Assembly (NCBI RefSeq): GCF_023283945.1 | Contig: NZ_JAKIKW010000007.1 | Coordinates: 111,031 to 175,030 of the forward strand | Length of the DNA stretch: 64,000 bases | Reading direction: 5' to 3' | DNA from: Shewanella gelidimarina | GTDB taxonomy: Bacteria > Pseudomonadota > Gammaproteobacteria > Enterobacterales > Shewanellaceae | Part shown: in pieces, positions 57,286-64,000 of the stretch | How the letters are laid out: the number at the start of each line of letters is the position of its first letter | Position numbering within the stretch: position 1 is the first letter of the stretch | The notes under the pieces: model-generated | Databases searched by the model: none | The model's input: the letters and a program-made list of their open reading frames with translations, nothing else | Told to the model about the DNA's origin: nothing | Made by a program: the position numbers and the translations under genes

Positions 57286-60200
57286 TGATCAAACCACACT
57301 CTACTCAGCCTGTTCCACTTTCAGAAAAACCGACGTCATTAGTCAATCAACTCATAAGTTGGATGATTGACAATCCCGTAGCCGTTAACTTGCTTACCGT
57401 GGCGATCCTCGCGTTGGGGATCTACAATTATGCGGATATTAGGCAGGAAACATCACCGTCATTTAGCGTCGATGAAATCGAGATTAGCGCAAGTTTCCCC
57501 GGCGCAACACCTAAAGAGATAGAGCAAGGTATTGTGCTACCCATCGAGCACAGTCTAAGAGAGAACACCCAAATAGATCGACTCTCTGCAACCGCCATGG
57601 AGGGAGAAGCCACAATAGTGCTAACACTCAATGATGGTGTCGATGCCAATAGCGTGATGGCTGATATTAAAAATGACCTTGATGCCATAAACAGCTTTCC
57701 GGCAAGTATGGAACCTCTACAAATTGCCTTAGTTGAAGAACTTGACTCTTTAGTCGAGTTTGGCCTTTACGGCGACCTTTCAGAAATTGAGTTAAGGCGG
57801 CAAGCGATAATACTCAAAAATGCACTATTAGAGCAGTTTGATATTGCAAAGATTGAAATTGAAGGTGTTAGAGAGCCTGAGGTGATTATTGAGATCACCC
57901 AAGATAAGCTTTACCAATATCAGCTGACTTTAGCTGACATTACTGAAAAAGTGGCGGCGGAGGTCAGCGATGTCTCTGCGGGGAGTATTAGTACTAACGC
58001 AGGCGATATACTGATCCGTACTCTTGGCCGCAAAGATCAGCTTAACCAATTTAAGCAAATCAATATTAAATCTCAAATTGATGGTGCAGAGGTCAGTCTC
58101 GGTCAAATAGCCGATGTCAGTTTTGGCTATTCTCAGCTGGAAGCCCCCTTTTTAATCAACGGTAAACAGGGAGTTATGCTGGTTATTTATCAAAGTAAAA
58201 CGGCCAAACCACTACAGCTCAGTGCCAATATCCAAGATTTCGTCCTTCAATACCAACAAACACTCGCTATCAATGCAAACATAACGGTACTTGATGACCA
58301 AGCCCACTCATTTCAAACCCGTATAGATCTGTTATTAGGCAATGGATTAATCGGTATGGTGCTAGTGATTATCGCCTTGTCGCTATTTCTCGATATGCGC
58401 TTAGCTTTTTGGGTATGCATGGGGATCCCCATCGCAATTGTCGGCTCACTCGCTTTTATGCCCATACTTAATATTCCGCTTAATATGGTCACGTTATTTG
58501 CGTTTATTATCACCCTAGGGATCTTGGTTGATGACGCGGTCATTGTGGCAGAGAATATCTACCAAAAGGTTCAACAAGGCTGCGAAATGGAAACCGCACT
58601 TAAACAAGGCGTCACAGAAATGAGCTTGCCGGTATGTTTTTCGGTCGCCACTAACATCATCGCCTTTGTTCCACTATTGTTTGTACCTGGCGAGCTTGGT
58701 GTTATGTACAAACCAATGACAATGCTGATTTTTGCCATTTTTATTGTCTCTTTAATTGAGGCACTATTGATATTACCTCATCACCTAAAGCAGCTTAACA
58801 AACCCAAAAAACAGAACTTGTTCAGTAAAATCCAACATAAAAGCTTTACTGCATTTGAAACCCTAAGAGATGTTCATTTTAATAAAGTACTTCGTTTGGG
58901 CTTACGCCAGCCTCTAACTATTATCGTTCTGTTTATCTCTATCACTTTAGTAACCTTTAGTTGGGTTAAGTCGGGTCGAGTTGACGCTGGTTTTGTACCC
59001 AAGGTTGAATCACAACGTATTGATGCCGAGGTTGAATTTCCAGCAGGCTCAGCACTTACTGACAAAAAGCAAACCATGGCGTTGATACAAGCAGCAGGTA
59101 TACGGGCTTTCGAACGCCTAGATGCGCCAGATAGCTATAAACACATTATGGTGGCGATTCGTGCTAATTCGGCAGCAACAACCTTTCAGATTGTTGATGA
59201 TACCGAACGTGCTTATACCGCAAGAGAACTTGTTGATACTTGGCGCAGCGAAATTGGCGAATTGGCAGGGGTGAAATCACTGTTTTTCGATTTTGAAGTT
59301 GGCCCCGGTGGTGGAAAAGAGCTATCGATAGAGCTAGGTGCGAGTGACAGCGAAGTATTAAAGCAAGCCACTTATGATCTAATGTCTCAATTGAGACAAA
59401 TCGAAGGCGTAACCGATATTGATAGTGGCCTTATCGATGCACAGCGTGAATATACCTTAAGCATCAATGCGCGAGGCAGCATGTTAGGTTTTGACAGTGA
59501 TAGTTTAGGGGCTTTAGTTCGTAATAGCTTTTATGGCGATGAAGTTAAACGTCAGATCCTAAACAGCGAAGAGCTCAAAATTCGAGTGATGCGCCACCGA
59601 AATGAACAGTTCAAAGCCAATCAGTTGGGAGAGTTGCTTATTGTCTCCCCTACGGGAGAGCAAGTCTTACTAAAACAGATAGCCAATATCACGCCGATTT
59701 TATCAGCAACACAAATCGACCGAGTAGACGGTATAGAACAGATTGAAGTCAGTGCCAGTTTTATTCGAAGTATCGCCAATGTTGCTCTAATAACATCAAC
59801 GATTGCAGAATCAATCATTCCCAACCTAATAAAAAAATATCCACATATTGAGATAGAGTTAGGCGGCAGTGCTCGTACTGAAAGAAAGGTTAGTGCCCAA
59901 CTAATGACCGGGGTATTGCTAGCATTGTTTATCGTCTTTTCATTCTTAGCTATCTATTTCAAGAATATTATTGATGCGATATTAATCATGAGTGTGATCC
60001 CGCTTTGCTTAGCCGCTGCGATGCTTGGCCACATTATTTTAGCCCAAAGCTTTAGCGTGATGAGCCTGTTTGGCATAATAGCGTTATCGGGATTGGTGCT
60101 TAATGGCTCATTTGTGCTCTTATTAGAGATAAAGCAGCACTTACGCCAAGGTCTTGATATTGAAACGGCAATAATTAACAGCAGCTTAGGCCGCTTTAGG

Positions 60201-60452
60201 CCTGTAGTTATCACCGCCATGACCACCACTGTAGGCTTGGCGCCCTTGTTATTTGAAACATCAACTCAAGCGCTATATCTTATCCCAATGGTGATCAGTT
60301 TAAGCTTCGGTACATTCTTCTCAATCGCTACTATTTTGATTTTTGCACCCGCTGTTTTTTTGCTTAGCGAGCGTTGGCATCACCATAGAGCTCAGCAAAG
60401 AAGTGCGCTTGAACTTAATTCATCAGCTAACAACAAAGCCACCGAAACTTAG
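57285..60452 (+). CDS. RND-family efflux pump, inner-membrane permease
   Basis: A 1055-residue AcrB-like pump with 12 membrane helices and two large periplasmic loops. TM4 holds the proton-relay pair Asp416-Asp417 in LGILVDDAVIVAENIY. In TM10 the residue matching AcrB Lys940 is Leu939 in LSGLVLNGSFVLL, so the relay differs from AcrB. ASFPGATPKEIEQGIVLPIE is typical for the first porter loop. No outer-membrane channel gene is adjacent, so a TolC-type partner must come from elsewhere. Substrate unknown. Confidence 0.92.
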   Translation: MIKPHSTQPVPLSEKPTSLVNQLISWMIDNPVAVNLLTVAILALGIYNYADIRQETSPSFSVDEIEISASFPGATPKEIEQGIVLPIEHSLRENTQIDRLSATAMEGEATIVLTLNDGVDANSVMADIKNDLDAINSFPASMEPLQIALVEELDSLVEFGLYGDLSEIELRRQAIILKNALLEQFDIAKIEIEGVREPEVIIEITQDKLYQYQLTLADITEKVAAEVSDVSAGSISTNAGDILIRTLGRKDQLNQFKQINIKSQIDGAEVSLGQIADVSFGYSQLEAPFLINGKQGVMLVIYQSKTAKPLQLSANIQDFVLQYQQTLAINANITVLDDQAHSFQTRIDLLLGNGLIGMVLVIIALSLFLDMRLAFWVCMGIPIAIVGSLAFMPILNIPLNMVTLFAFIITLGILVDDAVIVAENIYQKVQQGCEMETALKQGVTEMSLPVCFSVATNIIAFVPLLFVPGELGVMYKPMTMLIFAIFIVSLIEALLILPHHLKQLNKPKKQNLFSKIQHKSFTAFETLRDVHFNKVLRLGLRQPLTIIVLFISITLVTFSWVKSGRVDAGFVPKVESQRIDAEVEFPAGSALTDKKQTMALIQAAGIRAFERLDAPDSYKHIMVAIRANSAATTFQIVDDTERAYTARELVDTWRSEIGELAGVKSLFFDFEVGPGGGKELSIELGASDSEVLKQATYDLMSQLRQIEGVTDIDSGLIDAQREYTLSINARGSMLGFDSDSLGALVRNSFYGDEVKRQILNSEELKIRVMRHRNEQFKANQLGELLIVSPTGEQVLLKQIANITPILSATQIDRVDGIEQIEVSASFIRSIANVALITSTIAESIIPNLIKKYPHIEIELGGSARTERKVSAQLMTGVLLALFIVFSFLAIYFKNIIDAILIMSVIPLCLAAAMLGHIILAQSFSVMSLFGIIALSGLVLNGSFVLLLEIKQHLRQGLDIETAIINSSLGRFRPVVITAMTTTVGLAPLLFETSTQALYLIPMVISLSFGTFFSIATILIFAPAVFLLSERWHHHRAQQRSALELNSSANNKATET

Positions 60453-60505
60453 GCTTAGAATATAAGCAAACAACTTGACTGTAGAGTCCTAACAATCATT
60501 ATGTG

Positions 60506-60552
60506 AGCCGAAGTGCTATACCCATTCCATAATGGCTACTTTGGCTCGCTAT
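60506..60552. other. Imperfect hairpin between convergent RND and DUF1353 genes
   Basis: GAGCCGAAGT and ACTTTGGCTC, 9 of 10 paired, about 25-base loop; no T-run. Confidence 0.35.
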
Positions 60553-60590
60553 TGTGTCATCAATGGTATTTTTGCTGATGAATGCAACTG

Positions 60591-61079
60591 TTACGGCGCG
60601 CTTAAAAGGTCGGGTGCGGTAGACTTTGCTCCCCCGAATCTCACACCTTGGTAGACATACCATGCTCTAAATGCTGACATGCCATCTTGCAAACACACCT
60701 CTTTAAGGATCTCATCAACCCGTTTTCTATCCGACGGTGGTAATACTTGCTCCCTCATAAGCTGATATAACGCATCATGAATTAAGGAGCCTTGCATAAA
60801 GTTTTTGCTGTCTATTGCCGGGCTACTTGGCCCATCCCATGCGTAACCTGGCTTTATAATTAAGCGACCGGTGGCGTTGATCTCAAGAAAAAGACTGGCA
60901 ATCGGCACCTTAACAGACAGACCTGTCTCATAGATTAATTCTGAATGTAGGTTGTATTTGTATTTCCTACGCTGCTTACATTTAATCAATGCCCTCTCCC
61001 AAGTATGCACTTCGCTGTCAATAACACTGCTAGTTAAGGTTTTGCCAGTAAGAGATATAAATCTTAGTGCGGATAACAT
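60591..61079 (-). CDS. DUF1353 family protein
   Basis: A 162-residue soluble protein. GYAWDGPSSPAID, QGSLIHDALYQLMRE and RKRVDEILKEVCLQDGM are the DUF1353 core, with conserved Asp and His that could bind metal. Similar proteins occur in phages and chromosomes; the function is not established. It lies 60 bases downstream of the ligase gene in the same direction. Confidence 0.82.
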   Translation of the reverse strand: MLSALRFISLTGKTLTSSVIDSEVHTWERALIKCKQRRKYKYNLHSELIYETGLSVKVPIASLFLEINATGRLIIKPGYAWDGPSSPAIDSKNFMQGSLIHDALYQLMREQVLPPSDRKRVDEILKEVCLQDGMSAFRAWYVYQGVRFGGAKSTAPDLLSAP

Positions 61080-61138
61080 ACTGAAATAACAGTAAGAAAG
61101 AAATAGCCTTGCAGGTAACGAAAAGGTGAAACAGTGAA

Positions 61139-62032
61139 TTAAAATGGATCTCTAACTCGTAAAAAGCTCGCAAATCTAGGGGTGCCTTTTTGTGTTTTAC
61201 CGTAGTATTTAAACGTTATAACGCTACCCACCTTTGGTGGGTTGCGGCGCTCTTCATCAGTAAAACCGCTGCCAATACTAAATCGTTTTCCCTGCATACT
61301 TTCAACCAATAATGCCCCCATCATGCCAGTGTATTTACCCTTTCCTTGCTGATGCGCTAAAACAACAGCTTCTGCGTCGTAAACAGGTTTTAATTTAACA
61401 ATGTCATTACTGCGCCCAATTTGGTAATGCGCCGTTTTTCGATGCAGCATCAAACCTTCACCATTTGCCTCAACGATGACATTAAGCCTTGCGTCTAATT
61501 CAGCTTGGTCACCAATCGAGAACTGCTCAATAACGTTAATGTAGGGACTAATCTGTGATAAATCAGCCAGTGCTTTTTCATATCGTTCAATAAAAGGCGT
61601 ACTTTCAGCTGGCAGGTCAAAAACCATAAAGCTCACTTGCAGCCACTCTGCTTTACTTGCGTTATTTTTGCGGACAATAGCCGAAACCTGTTCGAAATGA
61701 TTACGATCAATCCATAGCTCGCCGTCAATGGGGTAGTTTGGGAAACCTTCAACAAACCAATTGGGTACATTGATGACTCTGCCTGAGCGAGACAACATAT
61801 CGGAGCCATTCCAATAGCCCCTTACCCCATCAAGTTTTTCACTTATTAAGTAATCAGACAATTTAGTGATGCGCTGCTGTTTATATTCTTTTGCTAGTTG
61901 AATAGGCGGTTTAGCCATTTCTGCTGCGGTTAACTCCGCAGTCACAACAAAGAAAAACGCCAATCCCCCGCAACAAAGACCTACGAAAGAATTGAGTTCT
62001 GAACTTAGCCAAGAGATTTTTGTCATAAACAA
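61139..62032 (-). CDS. ATP-dependent DNA ligase, secreted LigE type
   Basis: A 297-residue minimal ATP-dependent ligase. Hydrophobic N-terminus (about 17-36, ending TAELTAAEMA) is a probable signal peptide, so it acts in the periplasm. The nucleotide-binding Lys is in ISEKLDGVRGYW; motifs III and IIIa (DGELWIDR, FMVFDLP), IV (GEGLMLH) and V (DIVKLKP) follow. The OB domain ends with FASFLRVRDPF. LigE-type enzymes seal nicks and may aid DNA uptake or extracellular DNA. Confidence 0.92.
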   Translation of the reverse strand: MFMTKISWLSSELNSFVGLCCGGLAFFFVVTAELTAAEMAKPPIQLAKEYKQQRITKLSDYLISEKLDGVRGYWNGSDMLSRSGRVINVPNWFVEGFPNYPIDGELWIDRNHFEQVSAIVRKNNASKAEWLQVSFMVFDLPAESTPFIERYEKALADLSQISPYINVIEQFSIGDQAELDARLNVIVEANGEGLMLHRKTAHYQIGRSNDIVKLKPVYDAEAVVLAHQQGKGKYTGMMGALLVESMQGKRFSIGSGFTDEERRNPPKVGSVITFKYYGKTQKGTPRFASFLRVRDPF

Positions 62033-62226
62033 CTCGCATTACTAAATAAGCACCGCGCTCATTCTCTTATAAAAAGCCTAGTCCCATAAAAGAGATATTC
62101 CATCAGCAAAATGGCTGAATTATCGCTGGGCTCTTTTGCATTAACACACCATTTTAACGTGTTATACTGAGCCGCTATTTTTGGGATCGATTCAAATTAA
62201 AAATAACCGCACACAGATGGAAACAT

Positions 62227-62598
62227 ATGAAACCTGCAAATAATCATGGTATTAAGCGCGTAATTAGAGCGACTGGATTTTCGATGCAAGGCCTTAAGCT
62301 TGCGTGGAAACACGAAGCTGCATTCAGACAAGAATTGATGCTCGCAGTCATTATGTTACCTATAGCGCTATTGGTCGATGTTACAACCGTAGAGCGTATT
62401 TTACTGATCTTAGGTTTGTTTTTCGTGCTAATTGTTGAGCTATTAAATTCAGCAATTGAAGCTGTCGTGGACAGAATTAGTGACGAAATCCATCCACTAA
62501 GTGGTCAAGCTAAAGATATTGCATCGGCAGCCGTATTCATGAGTTTGGCTTTTTGTGGCTTGAGCTGGGCACTGATCTTATTACCTAAATTTATATAA
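62227..62598 (+). CDS. dgkA: Diacylglycerol kinase
   Basis: A 123-residue membrane enzyme with three helices (E. coli DgkA is 122 aa). FSMQGLKLAWKHEAAFRQELM and VELLNSAIEAVVDRISDE hold the conserved Glu and Asn of the active site. It recycles diacylglycerol to phosphatidic acid in the inner membrane. No lexA gene follows, unlike in E. coli. Confidence 0.94.
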   Translation: MKPANNHGIKRVIRATGFSMQGLKLAWKHEAAFRQELMLAVIMLPIALLVDVTTVERILLILGLFFVLIVELLNSAIEAVVDRISDEIHPLSGQAKDIASAAVFMSLAFCGLSWALILLPKFI

Positions 62599-62954
62599 CG
62601 ATCCTTGCTCCTTCCTGCTAAAACATGCTCTTTCTGTTAACGACATCACGCTAGCGAAAGAGCATCTTGCGACATAGAGATTAATATAACCCCCAATAAC
62701 ACGCCCACCGCTGGCAAAATCCCATCCGAGTTATGTCACGTTTAGTACGTTTTCTGTCATTTCCTCCACAAAACACGCCAAAAGTAGTTAAAAAAGCGGT
62801 TTACCTGCAATAGATCAAACAAATCATACATACCTTGAAACATTCTATTCACATTTCAACATATGCTGTTATGCTGTTTCTGATATATCAAAGCTCTTGA
62901 CTCGATTCAATTGCTGCAAAATAAAAACTATAAAAAATTGCGGAGTTACTTTTA
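62599..62954. other. Intergenic region between dgkA and barrel protein gene
   Basis: About 355 bases. A 10-bp stem (ATGCTCTTTC / GAAAGAGCAT, 62626-62664) with a 20-base loop lies after dgkA, without T-run. TTGACT near 62897 may be the -35 of the next gene's promoter. Confidence 0.4.
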
Positions 62955-63827
62955 ATGTCTAAAAGTGTCACATTTATCACAGCCACACTATTGGCCTTGA
63001 TGACAAGCTATGGGGTCAAAGCCGAGAATAATACTATTATTCGTATCGGAGGCTTCTATGCTAATACTGATTCAAGTATTGATGTAAACGATCCGCTTCT
63101 TGGTAATAATTTCACCTTGGATTTTGAACAAGACTTAAAGCTTGAAGAGTCCCAATTTCTGCCTTTCTTTGAATTTACCTATCGCTTTAATGAAAGACAT
63201 AATTTATACGTTGACTGGAAACAACTTCATCGTAACGCACTAGTAAAATCGGTCGAAAAGCCATTTCAGTTTACTTGGGACGATAAGACTTATGATGTTA
63301 AGTCCGGTATATCATTAGATACCACCCTCAATATCGATATCGCACGTATTGGCTACGGATACGATATTTGGCAAGGGGATCATTATGATATTGGCGTTTC
63401 GGTTGGCATACATGCCATGTTCATTAAAACTGCATTTAAAGGTGATATCGGGATCTGTGACGTCGATACAGAAACTCGTTGCCCTGACACAATTACTATC
63501 CCTAAAGTTGTCGATGATAAGCTGACAGCACCTTTGCCTGATATCGGTGTCTATGGTAGTTATGAACTTTATCCAGGATTTACATTCAGTGGACATGCAC
63601 AATACTTCTATATCAAGCTAGATGATTTAAAAGGCGGTTTAGTTGATATTAGACTCGGTGTTGAAGCAGCTATTACGGATAACTGGCACATGACCGCAGC
63701 ATTTAACTATTACGAAGTGGATGTGGAATATAGCTCTAATTTAAAAAATACCGATATGAAAATTGCTGATTACAATATTTACTACAGTTTCACGGGTCCA
63801 ATGCTATCGGTGAGCTATCAGTTCTAA
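62955..63827 (+). CDS. Predicted outer-membrane beta-barrel protein
   Basis: A 290-residue protein with a signal peptide (about 1-23, ending GVKA-EN). The rest alternates polar and non-polar residues in barrel-like strands (IRIGGFYAN, FLPFFEFTYRF, IDIARIGYGYDI, IGVYGSYELYPG) and ends LSVSYQF with the C-terminal Phe needed for barrel assembly. About 8-12 strands are possible. One Cys pair (CDVDTETRC) may form a loop. Function unknown; it resembles OmpW/OmpA-type small barrels only in layout. Ribosome site GCGGAGTTAC. Confidence 0.75.
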   Translation: MSKSVTFITATLLALMTSYGVKAENNTIIRIGGFYANTDSSIDVNDPLLGNNFTLDFEQDLKLEESQFLPFFEFTYRFNERHNLYVDWKQLHRNALVKSVEKPFQFTWDDKTYDVKSGISLDTTLNIDIARIGYGYDIWQGDHYDIGVSVGIHAMFIKTAFKGDIGICDVDTETRCPDTITIPKVVDDKLTAPLPDIGVYGSYELYPGFTFSGHAQYFYIKLDDLKGGLVDIRLGVEAAITDNWHMTAAFNYYEVDVEYSSNLKNTDMKIADYNIYYSFTGPMLSVSYQF

Positions 63828-63869
63828 CACTCACTAAACTCTGTTTATAGCTATCGCTCTGATACTCAT

Positions 63870-63890
63870 AAAAAAGACACCTTGCGGTGT
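63870..63890 (-). terminator. Leftward terminator-like hairpin
   Basis: ACACC-GCAA-GGTGT followed on the minus strand by CTTTTTT. It could end a leftward transcript coming from beyond the window. Confidence 0.5.
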
Positions 63891-63944
63891 AATGCCGATC
63901 AGTTAGTCAATATTTGATCGGTTGACCGATCTTCTCAGCATGCG

Positions 63945-63979
63945 AAAATCCGAATGTATTCCTTACATTCGGATTTTTT
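63945..63979 (+). terminator. Strong terminator at the right end
   Basis: AAAATCCGAATGTA-TTCCT-TACATTCGGATTTTTT, 13-14 bp stem; it can stop read-through from the barrel gene. Confidence 0.85.
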
Positions 63980-64000
63980 ATGGACGTATCTCAAGCACTC

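Noticed and set aside
63916..63931. Palindrome GATCGGTTGACCGATC near the right edge
   Set aside because: Too short and without T-run or a known motif match; no function can be supported.

Overview
The window looks like a stretch of chromosome from a Shewanella-type marine gammaproteobacterium. I infer this from protein identities and gene order: ihfA-pheT-pheS, yceD-rpmF-plsX-fabH-fabD-fabG-acpP-fabF, the divergent rluC/rne pair and maf beside yceD. A eukaryote-type AdoMet decarboxylase between speA and speB and a DUF3802 protein also fit. No rRNA, tRNA, CRISPR array, prophage or intact insertion sequence was found. Most of the window is core genome with good rho-independent terminators between units.

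Layout. 1-4.2 kb: lipid A acyltransferase (cut by the window edge), IHF alpha and both Phe-tRNA synthetase subunits, all leftward. 4.6-9.8 kb: a methyl-accepting chemotaxis protein, a large CACHE-HAMP-PAS sensor whose kinase part seems to lack the phospho-accepting His, and a secreted protein made of two retropepsin-like (RimK-associated protease) units in tandem. 10-16.3 kb: small conserved genes, YceI, PdxH and a polyamine cluster (speA, AdoMetDC, speB). 16.8-25.6 kb: CvfB-like S1 protein, YceH, a two-gene ABC exporter, a cold-shock protein with a long leader, RlmA with an uncharacterised partner, exonuclease I and cytidine deaminase. 25.7-38 kb: an oxidoreductase, a thioesterase, the fatty-acid/phospholipid synthesis cluster, Maf, a HAD phosphatase and RluC. 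38-46.3 kb: RNase E, a SulP transporter with STAS domain, an MsrB-MsrA fusion, a 2OG-Fe(II) oxygenase and a YlqF-type GTPase.

47-60.5 kb is the accessory-looking part and the best candidate for a little-described system. Just upstream lies a decayed transposase. The block then reads, all rightward: a PepSY-type membrane protein, a DUF2271 protein with an ApbE-type flavinylation motif (DGITSAT), a DUF4198 periplasmic protein, a TonB-dependent receptor behind a near-perfect Fur box, an OmpR-type regulator and histidine kinase, ExbB, two different ExbDs (the second with Asn for the essential membrane Asp), a dedicated TonB, and an RND adaptor and pump. Similar 11-bp-period direct repeats lie upstream of the regulator and of the RND genes, suggesting one regulon. 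My reading (inference) is a Fur- and two-component-controlled module that imports an iron-related ligand, reduces it in the periplasm with a heme/flavin relay, and exports something through the RND pump.

60.6-64 kb: a DUF1353 protein, a secreted LigE-type ATP-dependent DNA ligase, diacylglycerol kinase and a predicted outer-membrane barrel protein.
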